The position numbers and the translations under genes were made by a program. The notes under the pieces were generated by a model that was given only the letters and a program-made list of their open reading frames with translations, was not told where the DNA came from and did not search any database. DNA of 43,173 bases from Gnetum montanum (lineage: Eukaryota > Streptophyta > Gnetopsida > Gnetales > Gnetaceae), in assembly GCA_015680685.1 (NCBI GenBank), contig MNCI01009658.1, positions 2,138 to 45,310 of the forward strand. The letters run 5' to 3'. Below are positions 1 to 9,930 of this stretch, piece by piece; position 1 is the stretch's first letter, and each line of letters begins with the position of its first letter.

Positions 1-635
1 TTTTTTTTTCTCCATCTTTCTTGTTCTTTTTCTTTTTCTCCATTATATCGCTACTGGAGGTTTGCTCTTAGTCATGGGGGTTCAGACCTAATTTTTTTGA
101 TTTTCTCCTAACCCCTACACCTTCGGTAGTCACCATGAATATATCTCTAGACTCGTATCAGTCATACCAAAACTCAGCCAATAGACCTTTTACCGAAGCA
201 AGGTATCAACTGCATTGAAATTCATTTACCCTTGCTAATATAAAGACTGTGTTGTATGTGCAAATGGCAGTCATGCAACAATGGATCGGATCTGGAGAGA
301 ACACTTGGAATGGAGCAGTGCTGAAAGCAGCTATGCAAGGAGCAAGATTGATGGCGTGCTTATGGATGGACAACGAGAGGCGCAATCTTGGCGTTGGCAG
401 CAGGAAAACTTCTTTCTCTTCTCTCTTCTCTCTCAGCTGCCAAATAAGGCCTGATGTCAAATGTATAAGGTGTTCACTCTTGTTGTCGTGAACACTGGTT
501 TTGTCATGTCTTGTAATGATGATCTGTTCACATGTCATCCCATTCACCATTAGTTCCATTCAAGTCAATAATCCCATACCTTCCCAATATTTTGTAAGGA
601 ACTCGAGGATGAGTTTTTATTCAATCATGGGGATA
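1..635 (+). mobile_element. Element A: 3' internal part of an Athila-like Ty3/gypsy element
   Basis: This is the 3' end of an element that begins left of the window. The T-rich start and the phrase GCTACTGGAGGT (about 50-62) match element C near 11400-11412, just upstream of its ORF2. Bases 569-635 match the block just before the 3' LTR of element C (14748-14814): both carry CAATAATYCCATACCTT, a TTTGTAA-GAACT stretch and a G-rich polypurine tract (GGGGATA here). ORF2 itself is not recognisable in the roughly 450 bases between, so it is deleted or decayed. Small frames at 206-559 (minus) and 249-491 (plus) have no recognisable content. Confidence 0.65.
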
Positions 636-1464
636 TGATGGGACATGATATTGCATGGGCTATGATATCGCGTACGTGATATCGTGTCTTCCCCTGTGAT
701 ATTGCGTACGCGATATCGCAGTGCACCACCAAGTCTATAAATAAGAGGCGGCTCTCCCTTGTTTCTCATTCTAGGCCTGGACCGTAGTGAAACTCTGGCA
801 GTTTTACCCCTCCAAAGATAGAAGAATTTCCATGTGCCCGTATTAGGAGCTCCAAAGTGAATGGATCTTTATTCAGGAAAATATTGTACCTGAACACAAG
901 TTTGTGTACGAAACTAAAGACGAACTTCTTGGATAAACCTTGTAGTGCATGGACTAAGCTAGATAGGACTTTACTTATTGTTATTTATTTTTTATCATTT
1001 AAATGCTTTATTAGTTAATTAACTCTCTCTCAACCCTTCTCCCGTAGTTAAGTGCATTCAGTACGACCGCTTCGACCATGTGCGTTACGCTTGGTAATCC
1101 CAGTAACGAATAGTGTTTGGTACCCAAGGTTGCATTGGTTTAGGGTGTGAACGATAAGTGGGAACAGATGCTGATGCTAGGTTAATTAAGGCTTAGTTAG
1201 TTAGTTAAATTTAGTTAATTAGTCTCTTCACCCTTCACCTCATTAACATAGGAGATAAAACATAAAAGATATAAAAATCATATACCTTAGACTTACTTAA
1301 CCATACAACCGTGACAAATACAAGTAAGTCTGGGAAGACAACGAATGATTAACCTTAAGTGTTCCATGAGGCATGTAGGCACTTAGTCTACAGAGTTCGA
1401 TTGGATTGCATGTGTAACGCTCGTATTCGTATGGTTCAATGTAGGGGTACCTCGCCACTCATCA
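636..1464 (+). repeat. LTR-A, complete Athila-like LTR (829 bp)
   Basis: It starts TGATGGGACATG directly after a purine tract and ends CCACTCATCA, giving TG...CA termini. Its length agrees with LTR-E (837 bp). The U3 has two GATATC palindromes and a TATA box. The R/U5 part carries the paired TTGGTAATCC-type motif (1090-1105 and about 1115-1129). The left flank is the 3' end of element A and the right flank is gag of element B, with no primer site after it. The LTR is therefore shared by two internal regions, or the 5' leader of B has been deleted. Confidence 0.8.
664..743 (+). promoter_or_regulatory. U3 promoter of LTR-A: two palindromes and TATA box
   Basis: Near-perfect 20-base palindromes lie at 664-683 (GATATCGCGTACGTGATATC) and 698-717 (GATATTGCGTACGCGATATC), with their centres 34 bases apart. 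A TATAAATA box follows at 736-743. The same arrangement recurs in LTR-F and, more decayed, in LTR-E. The role as a pol II core promoter is inferred from position within the LTR. The palindromes could be dimeric factor sites. Confidence 0.6.
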
Positions 1465-1479
1465 TAAGGGTAGAGACAA

Positions 1480-2345
1480 AAAGAAGAAGAAGGAATTTGG
1501 ACAAAAGGGAAAAGTTGCTTCAGTAGCTGGGTACTCATACACCAACTTCACAGATGATGAAGGTTTCACTGTGTGCCAATACGAACATCCTAAGGAATGT
1601 TATCTAGTCATGGTAAATCTGCAAGGAATTAGGGCATATACACTTAACCCATGATTTGTTCAAAAACAAATGCCTAAATGGTTATCTTATTCTTAAGGTG
1701 ACTACAGATAGCAACCTCAACCAATGTACTATCCTAGTGGAGCCTTACCTTAACTGCACGAGCAGTACCATCAGTAGTGGCAACAGTTGCAATCATGGGC
1801 CATGCCATCACCGTGCCAACCATATCCATATCGACAACTTGATCCTTATGGATACTATGGCCAACATCCAATCTTACTAGTGAATGCCATTGTTCAAAAT
1901 CCATAATCTCACCCACTAGAATACCACCAACTAACGCCACCAAGGACTAATCCAAACTTACAACTGATCTCTCAAATCCCAATCCAAATCCCTTACCACC
2001 AATGCCCCCACCTACTATGTAGGGTGAACTATCATCACAAATGCAGTAGAAGAAGGTTGTAAGGGCAGTAAATATATGAATGGAAGATCTTACTAGCAAT
2101 GCTAAGGACCAAATAAGAAAACATCCTTTCTTTTGGATGAGTCTAGATAAAGTTGGTAGAATAGGAGCTTCATCAAGACCATCTTCTCCTAAAATAGATC
2201 TTCTCACTCTTTACAAGCTTTCGTCATTATCAAGACTAAAGATATAGACTATCATACCCACTGCAATTATTACCAATTGGATCAAGGTAGGGCCAATCCT
2301 GTAGAAGTGAATTGACCCAGGAGTTCCTTTAATCTATCTACGGGT
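1480..2345 (+). pseudogene. gag C-terminal part, Athila-like, degenerate (element B)
   Basis: A lysine-rich stretch is followed by VCQYEHPKEC at 1570-1599. This matches the zinc-knuckle region of elements C and D, but the first cysteine is lost here. A Pro/Gln/Tyr-rich linker follows (about 1700-2000, residues like QPMYYPSG and YPYRQ). Its counterpart in element D is similarly rich in QP and QQ. Several stops and frameshifts interrupt the reading. The family role is nucleocapsid RNA binding. The N-terminal capsid part seen in elements C and D is absent. Confidence 0.6.
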
Positions 2346-2363
2346 ACGTGGAAATATACCATG

Positions 2364-2757
2364 CAAAGCTCTATTAGACTTAGGTTTTGGAGTTAATTTA
2401 ATCTCCTATGACACATATCAAACATGGAACCTATCACCATTTAAGGAATGCAACATCAAGTTGGAGCTTGTAGATCAATCTGTTGCCATCCCTTTGGGAT
2501 AGATTGACGATGTAGTGATCACTGTTAATGGGTGGTCCTACCCAACAGACTTCTTGGTGATCAATGGGAAGGATATTGATAAGGAATGTCCAATCATCAT
2601 GGGGAGAGCATGGCTTAGCACCATTGATGCTAGGCTAAACATGAGAGATTTATCCATGGAGATCTCAAAAGAGGACAAACATGGAGCCATCCACACACAA
2701 AGAATTCCATGCATAATTACTAAAAGAGAAGGATGCAACAGTGAACAGAATATTTGA
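2364..2757 (+). pseudogene. Retropepsin-like aspartic protease domain (element B)
   Basis: The translation reads ALLDLGFGVNLISYDTYQ at 2368-2421, where Athila proteases usually have ALxDLGASVNLM, so the catalytic Asp is kept. It continues with NGWSYPTDFLV and PIIMGRAWLST, which match the flap-to-C-terminal segment ending in the LGRPFL-like motif of this family. A stop lies near 2501, and the longest open part is 2515-2757. Retropepsins of this type cleave the Gag-Pol precursor inside the particle. Homologous copies are at about 6145-6530 and, on the minus strand, 36260-36770. Confidence 0.75.
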
Positions 2758-3147
2758 AATACTAACAAAAATACCATACTAGTCCACAGTAATAATGAAA
2801 CACAAATATGTGTAGAAAGAAGAGTAGAAGTCACAAAACCAAAAGACAGCCCGTGGCCACTAATTAAGAACCTTAATTTGTTAAAGATATGCATGGATAC
2901 ACATGAACCATTACTAATTTCTATTTGAAGAAAATGACTCCAACTAAGGACTTGGAACAAAAATATTAACTCATGAACACATACCAGTGGGAAAGGAAAA
3001 CAAGAACTTAGGTGATCAAAACTCAACTACCATCAAGATCACATGGATATTCATAACAAAATTAAAGCCATAAAAATGATAAGAAAACCATCCAAAGTGT
3101 ATGATCTAAGAGATCTGGGGAGCATTTTTTGAACACTTACCCAAGTG
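2758..3147 (+). pseudogene. Residual post-protease coding remnant of element B
   Basis: This stretch is a degenerate continuation of the protease frame, with Lys/Pro-rich pieces such as EVTKPKDSPWPL. Similar pieces follow the protease in element D. No RT motif (LPF/YMDD-like) or integrase motif (HHCC, DNG) is found. It marks where about 3 kb of pol has been lost. Confidence 0.5.
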
Positions 3148-3379
3148 TTTAGTTGTGGGGGAGATGCCCTATCTTGACCTAGGAATTAATAAGTTGTTTT
3201 TCATTTTCTTTTTCTTTTCATTGTTCACATTCTTCTTTTTCTCATTCTATTATACTTTCTCATTTCTTTAATTTTTCATATTTTTTAATACTTTTCAATT
3301 ATTTACAATTTTTCATTCTTTATACTTTTTCATAAATTTTTACCATCTTTCCCATTTCTTTTATACTTTGTTTTAAACT
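3148..3379 (+). other. Purine block followed by T-rich tract (element B)
   Basis: The block TTTAGTTGTGGGGGAGATG (3148-3166) is followed by about 180 bases that are overwhelmingly T and C on the plus strand (3190-3370). The same pair occurs after integrase in element C (9673-9930) and on the minus strand in element D (36026 to 35735). The tract has no credible coding content, since translations give only hydrophobic strings. Element C's LTR interrupts it at 3380. Confidence 0.6.
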
Positions 3380-4262
3380 TGATGAATCACAAATTAGCTG
3401 CATTGACTGGGCCTTGTTGACTAGGCCTCATCGATGCATGATTTAATGTGTTGACGTGGCCCCATTGACGTAGTGTCTATTTTCACCTATAAATATGCAC
3501 TCAGCCATTGTGTTTATGACATGTGTTGTCATAGTTGTAGTGGAGCTCTTGTAGTTTTGTCATTTGAAAGTTAGAATATTTTCTAACTTCTCACAATAGG
3601 AGTCAAGAGTGTATGGATCTTTATTTGAGCACTGTTGTAGCTAAGCACAACAATGTGTGCAGTAATAAAGAAAAGCTTTTTGATAAACCTTGTAGCACTT
3701 TGAAATAGATTAATTATGTATTTATGCAGTTAATGTTTTATGCAATTTCCTTTAATGCTTTAAGTAATTAAATAATTAATTAGGCTAAATTAAGCTAGAT
3801 TAAGTAGTGATTAATTAAGCACATAAGTACAACCAATTCAAGCATACACTTAGTGCTTGGTAATCCTAGTAACATTTAACATTTGGTAACCTAGTAGCAT
3901 TAAGCATGTTCATGATGTGTATGACAAGTGGGAACAAATGCTTATGTTAGGATTAGTTAGGTGTAACTAGTTAGATTAAATTAGGAATTTAATTATCTTA
4001 TTTTTATTCATCATTCTTTACCCTTAGGCTACATAAAACACAAAACATAAAAATGATAAAAAATCATATGCCTTAGTTACACATAACCATACCTTTGCAT
4101 TTCACAAGTGTAATTGGAAAGGCAATGATTCCAATGGTTAGTGTCACTTCCTAGAGACTAGTGTGCTTAGAAGGCTATAAGTTCACATATGTCGATCAAA
4201 TTACCTATTAATGCTTAGTGATTCCTACGGTTGAGCATAGGAGGTACTTGCCATTCATTTCA
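3380..4262 (+). repeat. 5' LTR of element C (883 bp)
   Basis: It starts TGATGAATCA, identical to the start of the partner LTR at 14815, and ends near CATTCATTTCA. A TATAAATA box lies at 3488-3495. Two units of a 14-15-base U3 repeat (ATTGACTGGGCCTTG type) lie at 3402-3430. The paired motif CTTGGTAATCCTAGTAA / TTTGGTAACCTAGTAGC is at 3856-3872 and 3882-3898. U3 differs from LTR-A, but the downstream part aligns, so this is a related but distinct subfamily. A clean primer site after 4262 is not visible. Confidence 0.75.
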
Positions 4263-5420
4263 TGGTGGTCTTTACGATTATCATTGTTGTTTCACCATCT
4301 ATAGTTCTGCTCAGATTTAGAGGAGGAAGTTGAACCAAATGAAGAGAATGAAGAGGAAGGAGGACATCATAGGCATAATCAAGATCATGATAATGAACCT
4401 CTGCTAGCCAGTCAAAATATGCTCAGCATTGCAGAGGTCATTAGAATTCCTACTAGGCATGTGAAAGATAGTCGAATCAAGAGGCTACACATGAACAATA
4501 TTCCCAAGTTTTAGGGGGGATATAACTCAAATCCTCAAACACCTTTACAAGCCTTTCATGATGCATGTGCCTTACAAATTGAAAATGATTACACTCATCA
4601 AGGAAGCAAAAAGTTGGTATTGATCTTCGGAACCATAATCAATTCGTCAATGGAGTACAATGCTAGAACCATTTAATGACAAGTATTAGATGTACTCTAG
4701 GGTGTCAAATCTATGAAGGAAAATCTAAGGCTAGAAATAAGGAACACATGAACCCTTAGATGCTGCCATGGGAAGGTATTATTCCCTTTTGCACAAATAT
4801 CCTGACCATGGTTATTCTCAATAAAAGCAGCTTCACCATATCATAGATGGACTCTAATAAGAAACAAGGAGAACTCTTGGGCTGTACACCCAAGGAAGAT
4901 TGTTAGAACTAAGAGCTCATCAGATTCAAGGGTTGATTGAGTAGATTGCAAAAGAAAAAGGTGAGTTGACCAAATAATAAAGTGTTGAGGAGTATAATTG
5001 GGATTCTTCCATCAAAAAAAGAGAGGTTTGATTTTGTGATAGTGAAGGGAAGCACCACTTGATGAGGTGGTGCAATGAAAAACATTGCCAATTCAAAAAT
5101 CAGTGTCTAAAATTTTGGCTAAGGTTGACAAAATGTGGGAAGCTTTGGATGAAATTTTTCAAACTACTCTAAAAAATTACAGAAGAATTCAAAGAATAAG
5201 GTAGTGATCATGATTGTAAGAGAATGAAAGAAGTAGAACTTGCCTACTAAAGGGGTAAGGGCAAGGCTACGACAGTGAAAGAGGTTGTGAAGTTAGAATC
5301 AGATGATGATGGTGGGTGTGACATTTGCCAATATGAACATGCCAAGGTATGTTGCCCTATTGTGTCACACTTATAGGAATATGGGATCTATGCTTTGAAT
5401 CCTAAACTAGTGCGAAGGCA
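4263..5420 (+). pseudogene. gag, Athila-like, degenerate (element C)
   Basis: After an acidic stretch (about 4320-4360) comes a capsid-like segment, with PQTPLQAFHDACALQ at about 4537-4581. It matches the better preserved minus-strand copy at 39921-40109. The zinc knuckle lies at 5317-5355 and reads CDICQYEHAKVCC, spacing C-X2-C-X3-H-X3-C. Stops and frameshifts are frequent. Gag proteins of this type form the virus-like particle and package RNA. A weak acidic or coiled stretch precedes the knuckle. Confidence 0.7.
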
Positions 5421-6120
5421 AGCACCTAGAAGGTTGCCTTATCCTCAAGGCAACCTAAGGCAGTTCCACGAAAAACAATAGGCTTATTATCCAAGTGGAG
5501 CTCCATCACAATCGTATGAGTAGTATCAGCAATGGCAACACCCACAATTATGGGAGGCCACCACTAAGACAGTAGTACCCTTATAGGTAGCCAAATCTGT
5601 ATGAGTACTATGTTCAACAACCAATGTCTCAGCATGACTCTTCTAGTCACACCTCTTTTCAACATTACTGCTACCCTCCAAAGTATTATAGAAATCGTTC
5701 TCCATCTACTAGAGGGGAAATGCTAGATCCCTATCATCCTCCTCATCCTTCAACACATGCTCCTCCATCCTCAATCCAATTACCACTTGCTCCATCCATG
5801 CAGGGTGAGCTTCTAACCCAACTGCAATAATGTAATGCTACTAGGGCCATTAACTTATAGCCAGCTTCTTGGCTGGGTTGTTCAGAACCAAGATTTCGTA
5901 AAAGACCATTCTTCCAAACCAATAGCCCTACTAAACCGTCACCTACTTATGCAGATGGTCATCTTGTATCTCCTTCATCCTCTTCTTCCATTCCTTTCGA
6001 GAGCCTTTCAAACCAAACACCTCCCAAGATCTACATAGTTATGTTAATCCATGTTGTATCTAATTGGATCAAGGTTGGTAACCTTCCTAGAAATAGATTT
6101 GATCTTGGAAGTTCTCTCAT
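5421..6120 (+). pseudogene. gag-protease linker, Pro/Gln/Tyr-rich (element C)
   Basis: The translation is rich in Pro, Tyr, Gln and His, for example YCYPPKYYRNRSPSTRG within 5624-5830. Elements B and D carry comparable linkers between knuckle and protease, so it is family sequence and not an independent gene. The open pieces at 5624-5830 and 5835-6038 are fragments of this linker broken by frameshifts. The function is unknown; low-complexity linkers like this are common between nucleocapsid and protease. Confidence 0.5.
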
Positions 6121-6530
6121 CTATTTACAGATTACTAGGAATGAGCCATGCAAGGCTCTTTTTGACTTAGATTCTAGAATTAGTATAATTTCTCATGAAA
6201 TGTACAATGCTTGGAACCTACCTTCTCTCAAGAAGAGCAACATCTATTTAGAATTGGTAAATTAGTCCATCACTATTCCTTTAGAACTAGTGGAGGACGT
6301 TATAACCATTTTCTGTGGGTGGTCATATCCTACTAATTTTCTAGTAATCAAAGTTGACAATTAAAAGGGGGAATTCCCAATCATTATGAGAAGGGCTTGG
6401 TTAAGCATTGTTGATGCATGAATGGACATCAGAGATCTTTCCCTGGAAATTTCCAAGGAATTTTATTCAAAAAGATCAAGAAGAAACAAGTTTCACCCAT
6501 CGCATACTACGATACAGGGTGCAATTGCGT
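6121..6530 (+). pseudogene. Retropepsin-like protease (element C)
   Basis: It reads ALFDLDSRISIISHEMYNAW and later GWSYPTNFLVI and PIIMRRAWLS. The Asp of the active site is present, but the following Gly and Ser/Ala positions are altered (DLDS, where DLGA is expected), so catalysis is doubtful. Stops lie near 6262 and 6361. It is collinear with the element B protease at 2364-2757. Confidence 0.7.
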
Positions 6531-6659
6531 GCAAAAAATTTGTGCTATGAAAAAAGCATACATTTCTACATGCAAGTGGTGTGAAAATGGGATAGATATT
6601 CAAAGGTGCTTGTATGTAGCATCCACAAAACATGAGGACACCTAGTGGCTGACAGCTGA

Positions 6660-7790
6660 TCTTGAAAGCAACACACTTTGCATGGAACCTACTAAGGGCC
6701 TAACATATGCCTATGTTAAAAACATGGATGAACTAGAGCAAGTTTATCGCCAACTCTCTGATGATGCAAATAATGATACTTATTGGGGAGAGTTGAAAAT
6801 TCCTAAAAATTTTAAACAAGAGCCCTTAGAGATAAAAACTCTACCTACCCACATGAAGTATGCATTTTTAAAAAAGGATCAGGTGGTAAGCATCAATGCT
6901 AATCTTGCGGCAGAACAGAAATGGATGCTGTTGAAGGTGGTCAACAAATGGCCAACAACCTTTGCTTGGTCATATCCTAAACTCATAGGGATTGATCCTA
7001 GGATATGCCAGCATTGTATCTACACTGATTTGGCCATGAAGCCAAAGAGGCATCCACAGTGGCAATTGAACCCCAAATTGAAGTAGATTGTCAAAGAGGA
7101 AACTAAACAACTCCTCAATATGGAGTTTATCTATCCCATTATAGATGGTGAGTGGGTTAGCCCACTTGTAATTGTGTTATAGAAAGGTGGCAAGTGGCAG
7201 GTCTACATCGATTTTTGATTTTTGAATATGGAAAAATTCAAAGATCACGTTCCATTATCATTTGTGGATCAAGTGTTAGATGCTATATCTGGGCATTACT
7301 ATGACAACTTTCTAGATGGTTATAGTGGCTATAACCAAATCTAGATTGTGTTAAAGGATCAGGCCAAAACAACATTCACAAGTCTCTAGGGAACTTTTTC
7401 ATATTGAAAGATACCTTTTGGTCTATGTAATGCTCCTACAACATTCCAATGCTTGGTCTTGAGAATTTTTCAACAAAAAATTAGTTGTGGGATGGAAGTC
7501 TTCATGGATGACTTCTCCACCTATGGCACCACATTTAGGTAAGCCTTGGATTGCCTTAAGCAAGTGCTTAAAAGGTGTGTTGAGATGAATTTTTTGCTTA
7601 ATTGGTAGAAGAGCCATCTAATGGTCCGAGAGGGCATTGTACTAGGGCATAAAATTTCTCAAGTAGAGATTGAGGTGGACCCTGAAGTGATTCGGGTCAT
7701 CCAAGGAATAACTTGCCAACCAGAAATTGTTAAAGCTACTTGATCATTCCTTAGATACATTGGTTACTATCGACATTTCATAGAGAATTT
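6660..7790 (+). pseudogene. Reverse transcriptase domain, Athila-like (element C)
   Basis: The lead-in TFAWSYPKLIGIDPRICQH (6958-7014) is the conserved start of the gypsy RT region. It is followed by KGGKWQVYIDF, DGYSGYNQI with a stop after it, IPFGLCNAPTTFQC (about 7408-7449) and MEVFMDDFSTYG (about 7493-7528). The metal-binding FMDD box is intact and is the form usual in the Athila lineage. Later VLGHKIS and FLRYIGYYRHFIENFSKI match the thumb/connection region. The 6682-7086 segment is the longest open part, and several in-frame stops follow. RT copies element RNA to DNA in the particle. Confidence 0.85.
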
Positions 7791-8330
7791 TTCTAAAATT
7801 ACAAAACCATTGGTTGAGCTTACAAAGAAAGATGTTCCATTCATTTGGACCAAGGAATGTGAAAGTACACTCTAGAGCCTCAAGAAAAAGCTCATATAGA
7901 CTCCAATTCTACGAGCACCTAACTAGTCCATACCATTTCATATAATGATAGACACATTAAATTATGCCTTGGGAGTCATGCTTATGTAGTTGGATGACAA
8001 GAAACGTCCATATTACATCCATTGCACAAGTTGAAGCATTATGGGTGCATAACTAAATTACACCACAACGAAGAAAGAACTAATGACCATGTGTATGCTC
8101 TAGAGAAGTTTAGGCACTATGTGCTTGGATACAAAGTGTCTGTGCACACTGATCATAATGCCATTCACTTCCTCATGAACAAGCCAATGGTGAGCTCCTA
8201 TATCATACAATGATTGATGATCTTACAAGAGTTCGATCTTACAATGGTATATCAAAAGGGAACTGAGAATCTGGTTGCTAATCACTTGTCTTGGTTATAG
8301 TGGGATAACAAAAAGGAGAGCTCACTTTCT
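7791..8330 (+). pseudogene. RNase H domain, Athila-like (element C)
   Basis: The segment follows RT in the usual order. PLVELTKKDVPFIWTKEC (about 7809-7862) leads into the RNase H core, which uses alternating frames: YTTTKKELM-like residues, then YALEKFRHYVLGYKVSVHTDHNAIHFL (open 8022-8213), then LQEFDL-type and ADHLS-like residues near 8280. The VHTDHNAI segment holds the catalytic Asp region. At least two frameshifts separate the parts. RNase H removes the RNA strand of the RNA-DNA hybrid. Confidence 0.75.
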
Positions 8331-9530
8331 AACCAATTTCCTGATAAACTCCTATTTACTAGTGTAATAAATGAACAAGTGCCCGATGAACCAAAATGGT
8401 ATGATGACATCCTCACTTATCTTCTTACTCAAGAGATGCCACAAGATCTAGATGATAGGAAAAAATAACAATTTCTTCATTAGGCCAAATGCTTCATGGA
8501 AATCAATGGACACATTTACAAGATGTGTGTCAATGGCCTGGTTTGTTGGTATGTACCTACTACTGATCAACTGTGCATTCTCTAGGATGCTCATGAGGGT
8601 CCTTTGGGGGGCCACTATGCTAGGAGATGCATGACCATTAAGATCCTAATGGCAGGGTATTATTGGCCAATCATTTTCAGGGACATCCACCAATTGGTCT
8701 ACTCTTGTGAATGTTGTCCATGAGATGGTGGGATGACCATTCAAATTAAGGAACCTCAATTGTGGATTCAACCATTGGAACCCTTCAATATCTAGGGCAT
8801 CGACTTCATGAGTCCCATCATGTCCATGTCAAATGAAAAGACATACATAATCATCGTCATTGATTATACATCATTTGCTACTACATGGTTTGTACAAAAA
8901 ATGTTGTAAATAGGTTTAGGATGCCACATGCATTGATTTTTAACAATGAAACCTATTTTACAGGAACTACCTTTCGCAAGGTTATGCAATGCTTGGGGGT
9001 TGAACATAAACTAAGAACACCCTACCACCCCCAAGCCAACGGTCAAACAAAAGTTACTAATAGGGAGATCATTAAGATCTTGATAAGAACTATTAGCAAA
9101 TATAGAAGAGACTAGAGCACAAAACTAAATGATGCGGTTTTGGCATACCACTCAACATGGAAACTTCGTATAGGCTACTCTCCTTATGAGCTAGTGCATG
9201 GAAAATTACCAACTCTACCTATCCAATCTAAGCTCCGTACACTTTCAAGAGATTGTGACTTGGACCTTGATCTTAGCCTAGCACAAAAAGAAAGATTAAT
9301 CAACCTGAATATGTTAGATGAGAACCGATTGGTAGCCCTATCCTTGAATGAAGTGCATAAACCATTCAATAAACAATGCCATGACCTTAGGATAAGGAAA
9401 GTAAAATTCAACCTTGAGACAAGGTCCTCTACTAGAACCCCATACACGTACCTCAATAAACTAAGTTCCAAACATTGTGGGAAGGGCCTTATATCATTTA
9501 TGAAACCTTTCCTTCTAGGGCCACATTGAT
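8331..9530 (+). pseudogene. Integrase, Athila-like (element C)
   Basis: The zinc-binding part reads as a HEGPFGGHYARR segment (near 8590-8625) and a CECC-like pair near 8708-8719. The core has GIDFMSPI (about 8798-8821), which carries the first catalytic Asp, and VNRFRMPHALIFNNETYF with TPYHPQANGQTKVTNREI (8885-9115). The second catalytic Asp, normally in a DNGTHF-like motif, is Asn here. The C-terminal part starts YHSTWKLRIGYSPYELVHGK (9140-9529), typical for Athila integrases. Frameshifts and stops separate the pieces. Integrase joins the DNA copy to the chromosome. Confidence 0.85.
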
Positions 9531-9672
9531 TTATAAACCCGAGGGCTTGAACAAAAAGCAGTTGGTCAACACACAACAAGTTAAACCTTTCCATGAATCC
9601 AAGCAAGCCACTGGAAGTAATGGCTCAATAGATGGATGATAATGCTCAATATTTCAAATCTCCTCTTTTTAA

Positions 9673-9930
9673 CTTAGTTGTGGAGGAGATGGTCATCTAT
9701 GCTAACCATTATAGTAACTCAGTTTTTAATATTTTTGTTTTTCATGATTTTGTTTTACACTTTGTTATTTTTACAAATTTTTGTTTTACGCCTTCTTTAT
9801 CTTATACATTTTTGTTTTTATTTTATCAAAATTTTCAATTTTTGTTTTACAACATTGTCAGTATGTTTTATCTTTCTTGAATATTTTACAATTTTTTGTA
9901 TATTTTATTCTATTTTGGTGTGATTTTCTC
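9673..9930 (+). other. Purine block and T-rich tract after integrase (element C)
   Basis: Block TTAGTTGTGGAGGAGATGG (9674-9692) sits about 140 bases after the integrase frame. The following 200 bases are strongly T-rich with runs such as TTTTTGTTTT. Small frames at 9632-9880, 9678-9923 and 9781-9966 translate only to Phe/Leu/Ile strings and are rejected as genes. The equivalent pair occurs in elements B and D. Confidence 0.6.

Larger units (their letters stand above)
1465..3379 (+). mobile_element. Element B: Athila-like internal region lacking RT, RNase H and integrase
   Basis: Directly after LTR-A come late gag, the protease, about 390 bases of decayed sequence, a purine block and a T-rich tract. 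Element C then begins. Element C has about 3 kb of RT-RNase H-integrase between protease and purine block, and none of it is present here. Element D on the minus strand shows the same layout, and its sequence just after the protease is similar. The primer site and N-terminal gag are also missing. The element is cut at 3379 by the LTR of element C; the sequence from 20134 on may be its displaced 3' half, though that link is uncertain. Confidence 0.6.

Noticed and set aside
206-559. Minus-strand 117-codon frame and overlapping plus-strand 80-codon frame
   Set aside because: Neither shows a domain, and the region is the decayed 3' internal part of an Athila-like element.
2538-3026. Minus-strand frame of 162 codons
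   Set aside because: It is antisense to the element B protease, which has recognisable family motifs on the plus strand. No motif was seen in the antisense reading.
9184-9606. Minus-strand 140-codon frame
   Set aside because: Shadow of the integrase C-terminus on the plus strand.
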